Below are positions 43,926 to 52,614 of a DNA stretch of 64,000 nt, piece after piece (the stretch's first letter is position 1; the number at the start of each line of letters is the position of its first letter). Below the pieces are notes generated by a model that searched no databases, was not told the origin of the DNA, and was given only the letters and a program-made list of their open reading frames with translations. Made by a program: the position numbers and the translations under genes. The stretch comes from Thermomicrobiales bacterium (GTDB taxonomy: Bacteria > Chloroflexota > Chloroflexia > Thermomicrobiales > UBA6265): the NCBI GenBank assembly GCA_019637585.1, contig JAHBVL010000009.1, forward strand, positions 19,177 through 83,176, in the 5' to 3' direction.

Positions 43926-46742
43926 TCACAACTCCTCGGGAAGCGAGACACCGGTCAGCTGCTCCAGCTGGCTGATGCCTTCCGCAGTCTCCCGAACGCG
44001 CCAGACTTCGTCCACGGCGGCGCTGGTTTGCACGTCTTCGACGTGGCTGATGACGAAGAGCTGCTTGAATACGCCTGACTCCGCGATCAGTTTCTGCAGG
44101 GTCTCCATCAGGTTTTCGCGGCGCACCCTGTCCAGAGAACCGAAGACTTCGTCGAGCACGACAAACTGGGGCGGCGTGGCCGACTGCCCACCGATGAACT
44201 GGGAAAGCGCCAGCCGGGCGCAAAGCGCGATGACATCCCTTTCGCCTCCCGAGAACTGGCTCAGTGGGAAGGAATCGTCCTCGCCATCGAAGACCTCGAT
44301 GCCGAAGTCTTCGGTGAATTCGATCCGGTCGTACTTGCCTTCGGTGACCGACGCCACCAACTGACTGGTGATCTCGGCGATGGCCGGCGTCACCGTCCGG
44401 GCGACGTATTGCTCGAACCGGGAGAACTCCCGGTACATCCGGTCGAATTCGTCGGCAAGACGCTGGGAGTCGATCGACGCCGACAGCAACCGCTGCAATC
44501 GCTTCTCTTCCTGCTCGATGCTCGCCAGAGAGTTTTCCGCCCGGGCCAGCTCCCGCTCCGCCTGGTTGAGCTCAGCCAGCCCCGATTCATAGCTCGATTG
44601 CAGCAACCGTTGCTCGGCGCGAGCCGCCGCCAGCGCATCCGGCTGGAAGGCCAGCACTTCGATCGCCGCGCGAACGGTCACGATCTGTGCCTCGGTCGAC
44701 CGAGACTGATTTTCGGCGGTCGCCAGCGACGCCTCGATCGTCTCCCGTGACGCAACCGTTTTTAGCAGGACATCGATCTTGGCCACCGCATCGCTGGCGA
44801 TCCGCCACTCGCCGATATCCATCTGGTGCCGTGACTGGTCGTAGTCGAACGGCCCGATCGACGCCAGATCCCGCTCGACCTGGGTGTGATCTGCCTGGTT
44901 GGTTTCGTAGTCGCGTTTCAGCTGGCGAAGGAGCGGCGCTTCCTGTTCGCGGTCTCTTGCGGTCTGGAGCGACGCTCGAGCCGCGGCGATATCACCCTCG
45001 CTCGGCGCTTCAGCGCGATCGAGCGCCGCCAGCAGCTCCTCGAATTGGGCTCGGGTTCGTTCGAGCTGCGCTTTCGCTTCGGCAATTGGTTCCTCGCTGC
45101 TGGCCAGGCGGGAGCGCTGCCGTTCCAGCTCGGCCAGACGCGACCGCGCTTGATCGATGCGAGCTGCGCTTTCGGCGACCCGCTTTTCGGCTTCGGCGGC
45201 TCGTGCGTTCAGCTCCCCTATCTGCAGGTCGAGGCTTTCGACCTGCGACTGCAGCGCGGCGACATCCCGCTCCAGGTCTTCAGCGAGATAGGGGCGACCG
45301 CAGGTTGGGCATGGTTCGTCGAATCGCCCGCTCTCCAGCCGTGCTCGCAACCCTTCGAGCGTCGCGCGTTGTGTGGTCAGCGTTCCGACAGTGGCCATTG
45401 CCGCTGTGCGGTCGCTCGCTGCGGCATTCCGGTCCTGCTCGGCCTGATTCAGCGATTCCTGGGGGGGGTCCGCGCTGATGGCCGCGATCGCGGCCGCAAT
45501 GCCGGCGACTTCGTTGTCATAGCGAGCAGCGCGACTCTGCTGCTCGTCGAGGGAGCGGGCCAGGGCGGAACACCGTTCGAGCTGGCTCAGCCTCTCCTGC
45601 AATGCCGATGATTGAATGGCTGAGGCTGCTTCGATCAACTGGTCGATACCGGCGGCGATCTGGTCAGCCGCCAGGTCGCCGATCGCTCGCCTCGGCTCTG
45701 GTTCGAGGCGAGCCGCAACCGTGTCGATCGTTCCGAAGATCGACTGGGCCGACTGATCGAGCGCCAGGAGCCTCCGTTTCAGTTCTCCGGCCCGTTCGGT
45801 GAGGGTGCGTTGATGCTCGTGCTCGGCCACCGCTGCCGCCAACGACTCGGCGCGCGCCGCGAGAGGCTGCAGTTCGTCGATCTGCTTGTCCGCCAGGTCG
45901 ATCTCGATGACCGTTTTGCGATTTCCTTCGATTTCGACCGCAGTCCGGGCAAGCCTTCCGGTCAGCTCGGTTTCTTCCAGACGGAGGGCATTGAACCGGT
46001 TCGCCCGCTCTTCTTCCGATTGCGCAACCGTTCTGGCAGCTTCGAGGCTGGTGAAGAGATTTGTGAGGCGCTCCTGGATCTGCCCGGTCATCTCTCTGGA
46101 TGTGCCGACCTGCTGCCCGGCAACCAGGCGTTCCGCTTCGAAATCGCGACCCTGCATCTGGTCGTCATGGAGCCGCCGGTGGTGAGCGGCATCCTGCTGC
46201 TTTTGTTGTCGTTGCTCACCGATCGATTGCTGGGCCAGCCGGATCGTTTCCAGACCGAGGAGCTTGCCCACCTCACGACGGCGCACCGCATCGCTCATCG
46301 ACCCGAAAAAGCTCAGCTCTTTCTGCCGGGTGAAAAAGGTTGCGACAAACGCTTGCTGCGAAAGGCCGAGCAGGTTCTTCGCCACATACTCGGTGACCTG
46401 CCGGGTGCCCTGGACGACCGGGTTTTCCGGCTGGCTCGACCGATAGATCGATGCCGTCACCGTTCGCAGTCCCAGTTCCCGCTCGATCTCCCATCGCTCA
46501 CCGGTCAGCGGGTGCTCCAGCGTGACCTTGACGCGCGGTTTGCCTCCCAGGAGACGGGGGCGGATTTCGTCGTTGCGGATGTAGGTTGGGTTGTAGAGAC
46601 ACCACTCGATCGCTTCGAAGAGGGTTGTCTTCCCGGCGCCGTTGGGTCCGATGATAGCCGCCATCGACTGCTGGGCCGGCTCGAATGTGTGCGGCCCGGC
46701 GAACTGACGGTAGTCTTCCAACTCCAGAGAAACGAGATTCAC
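43926..46742 (-). CDS. sbcC: SbcC/Rad50-like SMC-family ATPase
   Basis: A 938-residue Rad50/SbcC protein. Walker A AIIGPNGAGKTTLFEAIEW is near residue 30. Long coiled coils flank a zinc hook EPCPTCGRPYL with Cys478 and Cys481. The C-terminal lobe has LSQFSGGERDVIALCARLAL (ABC signature) and FVVLDEVFGSLD (Walker B, D-loop). It forms the DNA-end-tethering ATPase of the Mre11-Rad50 nuclease. Its GTG start overlaps the sbcD stop as GTGA. It is last in the nurA-herA-sbcD-sbcC operon. Confidence 0.95.
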   Translation of the reverse strand: MNLVSLELEDYRQFAGPHTFEPAQQSMAAIIGPNGAGKTTLFEAIEWCLYNPTYIRNDEIRPRLLGGKPRVKVTLEHPLTGERWEIERELGLRTVTASIYRSSQPENPVVQGTRQVTEYVAKNLLGLSQQAFVATFFTRQKELSFFGSMSDAVRRREVGKLLGLETIRLAQQSIGEQRQQKQQDAAHHRRLHDDQMQGRDFEAERLVAGQQVGTSREMTGQIQERLTNLFTSLEAARTVAQSEEERANRFNALRLEETELTGRLARTAVEIEGNRKTVIEIDLADKQIDELQPLAARAESLAAAVAEHEHQRTLTERAGELKRRLLALDQSAQSIFGTIDTVAARLEPEPRRAIGDLAADQIAAGIDQLIEAASAIQSSALQERLSQLERCSALARSLDEQQSRAARYDNEVAGIAAAIAAISADPPQESLNQAEQDRNAAASDRTAAMATVGTLTTQRATLEGLRARLESGRFDEPCPTCGRPYLAEDLERDVAALQSQVESLDLQIGELNARAAEAEKRVAESAARIDQARSRLAELERQRSRLASSEEPIAEAKAQLERTRAQFEELLAALDRAEAPSEGDIAAARASLQTARDREQEAPLLRQLKRDYETNQADHTQVERDLASIGPFDYDQSRHQMDIGEWRIASDAVAKIDVLLKTVASRETIEASLATAENQSRSTEAQIVTVRAAIEVLAFQPDALAAARAEQRLLQSSYESGLAELNQAERELARAENSLASIEQEEKRLQRLLSASIDSQRLADEFDRMYREFSRFEQYVARTVTPAIAEITSQLVASVTEGKYDRIEFTEDFGIEVFDGEDDSFPLSQFSGGERDVIALCARLALSQFIGGQSATPPQFVVLDEVFGSLDRVRRENLMETLQKLIAESGVFKQLFVISHVEDVQTSAAVDEVWRVRETAEGISQLEQLTGVSLPEEL

Positions 46743-47935
46743 TCGGCGCCCTCAGCAGTGACCAGCGCGTCGATGGCGATCTGCGCTTGCTCGAGTTCGC
46801 GGCGGCCGATCTCGGCGAAGGACGCGGCAAACGACTCGTCGTACTGGTTCGTTTCCTGTCCCTCCGCAATGAACGCCGTGAAGAGTTCGAGGAGATTGGC
46901 CGACGGCATACCGGGGCCTCGCTCGACGAAGGGCGACGAGCCGATGCCGGCGCCGGTGACTTCGACCGACCAGACCAGCCCGTCGGCATCCATCCGGATC
47001 AATGCCTCGGCATGTCGCCGGACCGGCCGGGGGATGTCCTTCATCACAATCCGTGTCATCGCGGTTGGCTCGGCCAGCAGTTCCATCCATTGCAGGAGAT
47101 GTTCGGCGATCGCTTTGCCATCCAGCTCGGCAACCATGCCGGCTGAGAAGTCGTAGGTGACCATGGGCCGGGCGTGTGGGTTCTGGATGTGCTCGACCGT
47201 GGCCGGAGCGCCCACATCACCCAATGTGGCGATGGCATAGCCCGGCGCGATTGGTTCATCTCGCCAGGTGATGCGCTCGGTCGATCCGGCGTACCAGGCA
47301 TTGTTCCGGACCTGACTGAACGGGTGATAGTGACCGAGTGCGATGTAATCGAAGGCGCTGTCCAGCAGGATCTCGCTGATCTCCTCTTCGCCCGGTTCGT
47401 GCATCTGGTAGGGGAGACCCATATTCGGGACCAGACCATGGACAACCAGGATATTGCGACGTCCTTCCACCGGGAAAACGGCCGGAGGCTCGGGATTTGT
47501 CATCCGGCCATGTGGAACGAGGGTCAGGAGGAGATCGTTTCGCTCATCTTCGATCAACGCCTCCTCGTACCCGCCGCAGACCGTGATGCCCGGCAGCGCC
47601 GATTCCAGGAGCCCGAACACCGACCCGGAGACGCGCAGGCGGGGGGTGTCGTGATTGCCCGCCACGATGTAGGCGGGAATACCGGCCTGCTCGAGCTTGC
47701 GAAACTGGCGAATAGCCGTGGCGATGGCGGGATAGACGGGCCGGGTGTGATGAAAGAGATCGCCGCTGTGGACGACGAGATCGACCTGTCGCTCGATCAT
47801 GTCGTCGATCGCCCAGGCGAATGCGTTTTCGATATCGACGGTCCGTTGATTGCGTCCCGTGACCGGATCGGCCTTGGTCAGCGCCCGGTAGCCGAGATGG
47901 GTATCGGCCATATGGCCAATCGTCACCGGTGTCAT
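46739..47935 (-). CDS. sbcD: SbcD/Mre11-like DNA nuclease
   Basis: A 398-residue calcineurin-like nuclease. The phosphoesterase motifs are HMADTHLGYRAL (DxH), LVVHSGDLFHHTRP (GD) and YIVAGNHDTPR (GNHD), then LVVHGLVP and YIALGHYHPF (GHxH). These residues bind two Mn ions. A C-terminal capping and ATPase-binding part follows. It resects DNA double-strand ends with the downstream SbcC. ATG at 47935 overlaps the herA stop as ATGA. Confidence 0.95.
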   Translation of the reverse strand: MTPVTIGHMADTHLGYRALTKADPVTGRNQRTVDIENAFAWAIDDMIERQVDLVVHSGDLFHHTRPVYPAIATAIRQFRKLEQAGIPAYIVAGNHDTPRLRVSGSVFGLLESALPGITVCGGYEEALIEDERNDLLLTLVPHGRMTNPEPPAVFPVEGRRNILVVHGLVPNMGLPYQMHEPGEEEISEILLDSAFDYIALGHYHPFSQVRNNAWYAGSTERITWRDEPIAPGYAIATLGDVGAPATVEHIQNPHARPMVTYDFSAGMVAELDGKAIAEHLLQWMELLAEPTAMTRIVMKDIPRPVRRHAEALIRMDADGLVWSVEVTGAGIGSSPFVERGPGMPSANLLELFTAFIAEGQETNQYDESFAASFAEIGRRELEQAQIAIDALVTAEGAE

Positions 47936-50088
47936 CGCCGGAACCGCTCAGCATCGCGAGCCTGCCGGATGCCGTGCTGGATCATCGACCAGGCGGTGAC
48001 CCGTGTTGCGGCCGATGTTCCTTCGACCGATCTCATACGTTGTTCTGTCTGCGCGCAGATTCGCTCGATCGATTCGGCCGACAGTCCGTCAGCCAGCGTT
48101 CTCACCTCCCCCTGGGTGGGGGTGTCGTTCGCCGGAAAGCGTTTGGCCAGGCGATAGAGCGCATCCGCCGGGTTGGAGATCGTGACCGGAATGTCCTGCT
48201 CACCGTTGAACACCCGCTGCCCCGCCATGCCCGGAATCACCGGCGGCCGCGGAAACGCGCCGAAGAGGGGCGCCCGGAAATGCGCGTGCCGGACGAGCAA
48301 TCGCCCCTTGGGCAAGCCGAGCAGTTCGGCTTTGGTCGTTTCGCTCAACGACCGGTACGAGGCGTTGATGATCTCCTCGTCACCGACCCGGCCATAGAAG
48401 GAGGTGCCGCAGTTGCCCAGGATTTCGGCGTCGACCTTGGAGCGGAATTGCTGGGCGCCGAAGAGCACGACATTGAGGTGGCGGCCGCGAGCAGCGATAT
48501 CGACCAGCGTGTTGCGGAGTGATCCCTCCCCTCCGTTGGGTGCGTACTTGTTCAGCTCGTCGACAAAAACGATCAGTTTGTCGACGCCGAGATTCTGCTC
48601 CTCGGCCATTTTCCAGACGCGGTCGATGATCGAAGTGACCAGCAGTTCCTGGACATTCGAGTTGCAGTTGGCGATGTCGATGACCCGCACTTCCTGGTTA
48701 GTGAACGAGCTGTCGGCCCGCGGCAGATTGCCGTAGTCGACATTGCCGTCGGTCAGCAGCCCGTTGAACTTGCTGGTCAATCCGTTGAAGCGGTTGAGCG
48801 CTTTGAGAATCGTTGCCTTGTGGTGTCCCTGCCATTCGCTGCCGCCGGAGTCGTCGAGCTGGGCCAGCACTTCCCGGATTCTGTCGCTCAGCGCGTTGAG
48901 CGAGGTGATTCCCTGCCGGTCGCGAAACTCCGCGATCAATCCCCACATCTTGTCGTCGAGATCGCCCCGGTCGAAGACCTTGTGCGGCATGTAGAGGAGG
49001 GGTTCGAGACTCCAAAGGATGGGGTAGACCCGGTCGCGCTCGCCAATCGCCGTGCGCAACGTGTTCAACCGGTCGTGATACTTCTCGCTTCCCAGATTGA
49101 CGACGCTTTGATGACCGCCGCCCGGCTGCTGACCTGGTTTGAACGGAGCGAAGATGCGCAGATTCTCGAACGGCTCGATCTCGAGTCCGATCGATGCGTA
49201 GGCGCGGAAGTCGCTCTCTTCCAGCCCGGAGAATCCCGCTTTCCGATAGGCGCCAGTCAGCTCTGGAGGTGGCACGGCGGATTTGTCCAGCCAAACCAGA
49301 TCGGGTCCCTTGACATTGAAGAGGAGCGCCGCGACCGATTTGCCATGCTCGGCCATCCGCTGAAACACAGCGCTGGTCAGAAAGAGGGCGTGGCTGGTTT
49401 TGGTCGCCAAACCGGATTGCCCGGTCCAGTTGGCATGTCCCGCTTCTGGGCCGAGCAGATATTCCTCGTCCAGCCAGAGTGGGGAGCGCTGAAATGCCGT
49501 ATTGCCTCGCTCATCGATGACGACATCGCCCTGTTCGTCGATCGCGGCATTGCCGTTGGTGTGGAGGAGCGCCGGGATCGGCACGCCGGAGAACTCCTCG
49601 ACCCCCAGGGCGTAGTCGATTGCTTGACGTGTAGCGAAATAGACCGGTCCCGATACGACGGGGCGCTGCGACACCACATCCTGGCGCAGATGTCTGGTCC
49701 GCAGCACGTGCACCTCGAAAACGAGAATCTCCGGTCTGCGGGTTGGTGGTTCGGCGTCGAGTGCTTCCTCCAGATGCCGGTCGAAAAAATCGTCCAGGAA
49801 GCTGCGGAGATCGGAAAAGCGGCGTGGTTCGTCGACCACTCCGATTACCGCCGCTTCCTCGGAAAAACCGACCACGATATGGCCGATATCGAGCGAAAGC
49901 TGATCCTCTCCGGCCCAGAAGTAGAAGACATTCGAGCCAGCCGGTTCTTTCTCGCTGGAGACGACCCGGCCGATGACGCCGTGGCGCTGGTCGATCATCG
50001 AGGCGAAGGTCGCGATCGGCTGATCGAGCGGACTCTCGGCCCGAAACGCGGACATATCGATGTCGATCACAACGTCTCCGGTGGTCAT
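47932..50088 (-). CDS. herA: HerA-like hexameric DNA translocase/helicase
   Basis: A 718-residue FtsK-HerA superfamily ATPase. The N-terminal barrel (GVIGRVVSSEKEPAGSNVFYF) is HAS-like. The P-loop reads TGQSGLATKTSHALFL near residue 222, a variant with Thr instead of Gly before the Lys. Walker B is LIVFVDELNKYAP near 505, the sensor Gln is in VVLFGAQQF and a probable arginine finger is in GRVGDEE. With NurA it would form the translocase-nuclease that resects DNA ends. ATG at 50088 overlaps the nurA stop as ATGA, which fixes the start over an upstream TTG. Confidence 0.92.
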   Translation of the reverse strand: MTTGDVVIDIDMSAFRAESPLDQPIATFASMIDQRHGVIGRVVSSEKEPAGSNVFYFWAGEDQLSLDIGHIVVGFSEEAAVIGVVDEPRRFSDLRSFLDDFFDRHLEEALDAEPPTRRPEILVFEVHVLRTRHLRQDVVSQRPVVSGPVYFATRQAIDYALGVEEFSGVPIPALLHTNGNAAIDEQGDVVIDERGNTAFQRSPLWLDEEYLLGPEAGHANWTGQSGLATKTSHALFLTSAVFQRMAEHGKSVAALLFNVKGPDLVWLDKSAVPPPELTGAYRKAGFSGLEESDFRAYASIGLEIEPFENLRIFAPFKPGQQPGGGHQSVVNLGSEKYHDRLNTLRTAIGERDRVYPILWSLEPLLYMPHKVFDRGDLDDKMWGLIAEFRDRQGITSLNALSDRIREVLAQLDDSGGSEWQGHHKATILKALNRFNGLTSKFNGLLTDGNVDYGNLPRADSSFTNQEVRVIDIANCNSNVQELLVTSIIDRVWKMAEEQNLGVDKLIVFVDELNKYAPNGGEGSLRNTLVDIAARGRHLNVVLFGAQQFRSKVDAEILGNCGTSFYGRVGDEEIINASYRSLSETTKAELLGLPKGRLLVRHAHFRAPLFGAFPRPPVIPGMAGQRVFNGEQDIPVTISNPADALYRLAKRFPANDTPTQGEVRTLADGLSAESIERICAQTEQRMRSVEGTSAATRVTAWSMIQHGIRQARDAERFRR

Positions 50089-51149
50089 GCCGCGCGTGCT
50101 CCCGGCCAATAGCGTACTTCCCGGGCCAGATAGCGTTTCAGGATCTGCTCCAGATAGTGGATCGGATAGATCAGCGTGGGCCAGCGGGCGTCATTCGACG
50201 CTCGTGGCCGGCGTTCGGCCAGAATCCAAGCGGAGAGGAGATCGACTGGCGGAAGCTCGCTGGTATAGGTCACCTCGACCCGCACCAGACCGTAACGCGG
50301 ATCGCGTCCCTGCGCGTCCCAGAACCGGAGATACCAGACGGCATAGGAGCCCCCGTGCCGGCGGTCGTTGACGCGAAACATCGGAGTCCGGTGACCGGCA
50401 GGCATGCGAAAGAGCTGATCGGCATACTCGCCGGTGATGTACTGGCGATTGAACGATTTGACCAACCCGACCGTCTGGGGAACCGGTTCGCGGAGCGCGC
50501 CGTCATAGACGAGCCACGACCCATCGGCGGGCGGGTCGTGGCTCCACATGCGGAGCAGCTCTGTTTCTCCTTGCCGCCGCAGCCGCCGGGATGCGGACAT
50601 CGCTTCCCGTTCGAGACCGATGTAGTCGTCCAGCGCCGCGCGATAGGCGGCATGGTCGTTAGCGAGATGATCGAGGGGATCGACGATCGCGGTCTCCGAC
50701 GTTCTGGCCGAAGCGACGAATTGGCCAATGGCCGGCGACTCGGCTTTCTCCGGCACGAGCCATGAACTATTCAGCTTCAGCATCCCCGGAACCAGCTGCA
50801 GATCGATTGGTGAGCGTCGTTCGAGAACTGCCGCTGCCGTGACCGATGCCAGAATCGGAATAGCCGACTGGAAATAGCCAGGCAGCGTTTTCTGCGAACC
50901 ATCGAGGAAATAGCGAATCGACGTCGGGCCCGCAATGCTCTCCACCGGTATGGCAAAGGGAGAGAGCGCTTCCATCCATTCGATCGTCCCGGTCCGCTCG
51001 TCCTCAGAAGGGAGCTCTTCGAGCTGTTGCAGCTCGCCGAGCCGGTCCTCCAGACTGACCGACGAGCGCATGTCGTGCAGCGGTATGCCGGTCGATTGCA
51101 GATGCTGGTGGATTTGCTGGGCGCGTTGCCCGAAAGGGACAGCAGTCAA
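50085..51149 (-). CDS. nurA: NurA-domain nuclease
   Basis: About 354 residues with the NurA nuclease pattern. IRYFLDGSQKTLPGY (Asp83) is the first catalytic block, WLVYDGALREPVPQTVGLVK (Asp216, Lys231) the second, and WYLRFWDAQGRDPRYGLVRV and TLIYPIHYLEQILKRYL the C-terminal blocks. NurA is a 5' to 3' Mn-dependent nuclease that works inside the HerA ring. The start is uncertain: TTG at 51149 has a weak ribosome site and Met27 is an alternative. It is first in the operon. Identification rests on motifs plus the herA neighbour. Confidence 0.85.
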   Translation of the reverse strand: MTAVPFGQRAQQIHQHLQSTGIPLHDMRSSVSLEDRLGELQQLEELPSEDERTGTIEWMEALSPFAIPVESIAGPTSIRYFLDGSQKTLPGYFQSAIPILASVTAAAVLERRSPIDLQLVPGMLKLNSSWLVPEKAESPAIGQFVASARTSETAIVDPLDHLANDHAAYRAALDDYIGLEREAMSASRRLRRQGETELLRMWSHDPPADGSWLVYDGALREPVPQTVGLVKSFNRQYITGEYADQLFRMPAGHRTPMFRVNDRRHGGSYAVWYLRFWDAQGRDPRYGLVRVEVTYTSELPPVDLLSAWILAERRPRASNDARWPTLIYPIHYLEQILKRYLAREVRYWPGARAA

Positions 51150-51193
51150 AGCGCGTTCCGGGGTTAGAACGTCTGTACGGGTTGCCAGTATAG

Positions 51194-51242
51194 CAGGCGG
51201 TGGCCTGCCGCAGGCAGCAGGCGGCGGACAGCAGGCAGAGGC
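51194..51242. repeat. Heptamer array CAGCAGG and variants, seven units
   Basis: CAGGCGG, TGGCCTG, CCGCAGG, CAGCAGG, CGGCGGA, CAGCAGG and CAGAGGC follow a TAG at 51191-51193 that is not the stop of a recognised gene. Confidence 0.75.
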
Positions 51243-51292
51243 ATCACGCCGCTGAATGGAGTGGGCGAATGCTGCTCTCGCGAACCGATAGG

Positions 51293-52129
51293 TTACAGCT
51301 CTCCACTGCCCGCTGCCGGCCGCCTGCTGCCCGCTTTCGCTCGTGGGTCCCGCTCACCCTCCCGAATCGTGATGCCGCTCATCCACGATCCGTTGGTCCA
51401 GCCGTTGGCTTCGAGGTTCTTCAGGAACGCCCCGACATGCTCAGCCAGCGCTTCGATGATGGCGGCCCCCTCTTCCGCACTTCCCTTGGTAGGGGTGCCG
51501 CTGAAGCCGTGCGGAACGACGTTGCTGAATGAACCACGCACTTCGACAGGGTAGTCGAACTGTTGCTGGGGGAGATCGAACGCGAGATCTGGCCGGGCCA
51601 GGTGGGGCGCGGCGTAGAGGGTCATCGACATCTCCGACTGGCCGCCGTGATCCTGATCGATCGCCCATTCGCCGGCCAGGAGTCGCTGGGAGAGTCCCTG
51701 CCAGCCTCCGAAGATCGCCACCACCATCCCATGCCGGTCGTTCAGCTCACGGGCGGCGTTTTCGATGCAGGGTGGGTTGCCGTCGTGGGCGGAAACGACC
51801 AGCAACCGGGTGATTCCATAAGCCAGAAGCGATTCGGCGATATCGACCACCACGCGGGTCAGCGTCTCCGGCCGCAAGGAAAGACTCCAGGGCCAGTTCA
51901 TCATGTGCAGCGACATGCCATACGCAAGTGATGGCAGCACAAGCGCCCCATCCAGTTCCTGGGCGAGCCGCTCGGCGATGGCCGTCGCGGCGATGGTGTC
52001 GGTGCTGAAGGGCAGATGGTCGCCGTGAAACTCCGTCGCGCCGACCGGGAGCACAGCGGTCTGGAAGCCTCCTTCGCGTAGATCGAAGGCGGTCAGGTCA
52101 GAGAGAAAGCGAGGGTTGCGTGTTGCCAT
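51293..52129 (-). CDS. Creatininase-family amidohydrolase
   Basis: A 278-residue creatininase/FapyD-type hydrolase. The metal block is LPVGATEFHGDHLPFSTDT, near residue 27. VVSAHDGNPPCIENA and DQDHGGQSEMSMTLYAAP carry further ligands. Members open cyclic amides such as creatinine, or act in cofactor maturation (MftE). The last residues GSRRPAAGSGEL are encoded by a heptamer array, so the natural end is probably shorter. The likely location is the cytosol; the substrate is unknown. Confidence 0.88.
   Translation of the reverse strand: MATRNPRFLSDLTAFDLREGGFQTAVLPVGATEFHGDHLPFSTDTIAATAIAERLAQELDGALVLPSLAYGMSLHMMNWPWSLSLRPETLTRVVVDIAESLLAYGITRLLVVSAHDGNPPCIENAARELNDRHGMVVAIFGGWQGLSQRLLAGEWAIDQDHGGQSEMSMTLYAAPHLARPDLAFDLPQQQFDYPVEVRGSFSNVVPHGFSGTPTKGSAEEGAAIIEALAEHVGAFLKNLEANGWTNGSWMSGITIREGERDPRAKAGSRRPAAGSGEL
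51298..51332. repeat. Heptamer array inside the 3' end of the creatininase-family gene
   Basis: In coding direction the units are GGGCAGC, AGGCGGC, CGGCAGC, GGGCAGT and GGAGAGC, followed by TG and the TAA stop. The array is translated. Confidence 0.75.
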
Positions 52130-52166
52130 TGTTCTCCTTCAAGAAGGCATCCGCGGATGGGGTGAT

Positions 52167-52490
52167 TCAAGCTGGCGTGGCCGGCTGATGCTGCCACACC
52201 AGCTCCCGGGACTCATCCACCGCTTCCTGAAAGTATGGGTTTCGGAATCTGGTGTTGATCACAACATCGACTTCACGTCCGAGGAGCTCGGCGGCGGCAT
52301 GCTGAAAGTCGAACATGCTGGCGAAGCTCGACCTCGCCCCCTCTTCAATCTCGATGAGGAAGTCGACGTCGCTCGACTCGGGATTGAACTCGCCGGTGGC
52401 GGCGGAGCCGAAGACTTCGAGCTTGCGCACGCCGAACTCGCGGCAGAGCCGGGTCAGTTCGGTTCGGTTGTCGGAAATCAGGTCGATCAT
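52167..52490 (-). CDS. Orphan MntA-like minimal nucleotidyltransferase
   Basis: A 107-residue MNT protein. FGSAATGEFNPESSDVDFLI holds the GS-x10-DxD core. It is clearly paralogous to the MntA at 21223, sharing the LEVFGSA, SDVDFL, LLGREV and RNPYF blocks. No HEPN toxin gene is adjacent, so this is an unpaired antitoxin-like enzyme, perhaps a relic or a protein working with a distant toxin. ATG at 52490 is used; the frame remains open upstream only through a heptamer array. Confidence 0.8.
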   Translation of the reverse strand: MIDLISDNRTELTRLCREFGVRKLEVFGSAATGEFNPESSDVDFLIEIEEGARSSFASMFDFQHAAAELLGREVDVVINTRFRNPYFQEAVDESRELVWQHQPATPA

Positions 52491-52501
52491 GGGGGTATGG
52501 T

Positions 52502-52578
52502 AACTGGTAGATAGCAACTGGCAACTGGTAGATAGCAACTGGCAACTGGTAGATAGCAACTGGTAGATGGTAGATGGG
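52502..52578. repeat. Heptamer array AACTGGT/AGATAGC, eleven units
   Basis: Eleven 7-base units with a higher-order 21-base period (AACTGGT, AGATAGC, AACTGGC), just upstream of the orphan MNT gene. Confidence 0.9.
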
Positions 52579-52593
52579 GGAAACAATCGGTTG

Positions 52594-52614
52594 CTGCCTG
52601 CTGCCTGCTGCCTG
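52594..52614. repeat. Heptamer array CTGCCTG x3 at a stop codon
   Basis: On the minus strand TAG is followed by three CAGGCAG units. The TAG is the stop of the epimerase gene. Confidence 0.85.

Noticed and set aside
43926..46742. Chromosome-condensing SMC protein
   Set aside because: The short coil with a CPTC zinc hook, the length of 938 residues and the coupling to an Mre11-like gene mark it as Rad50/SbcC.
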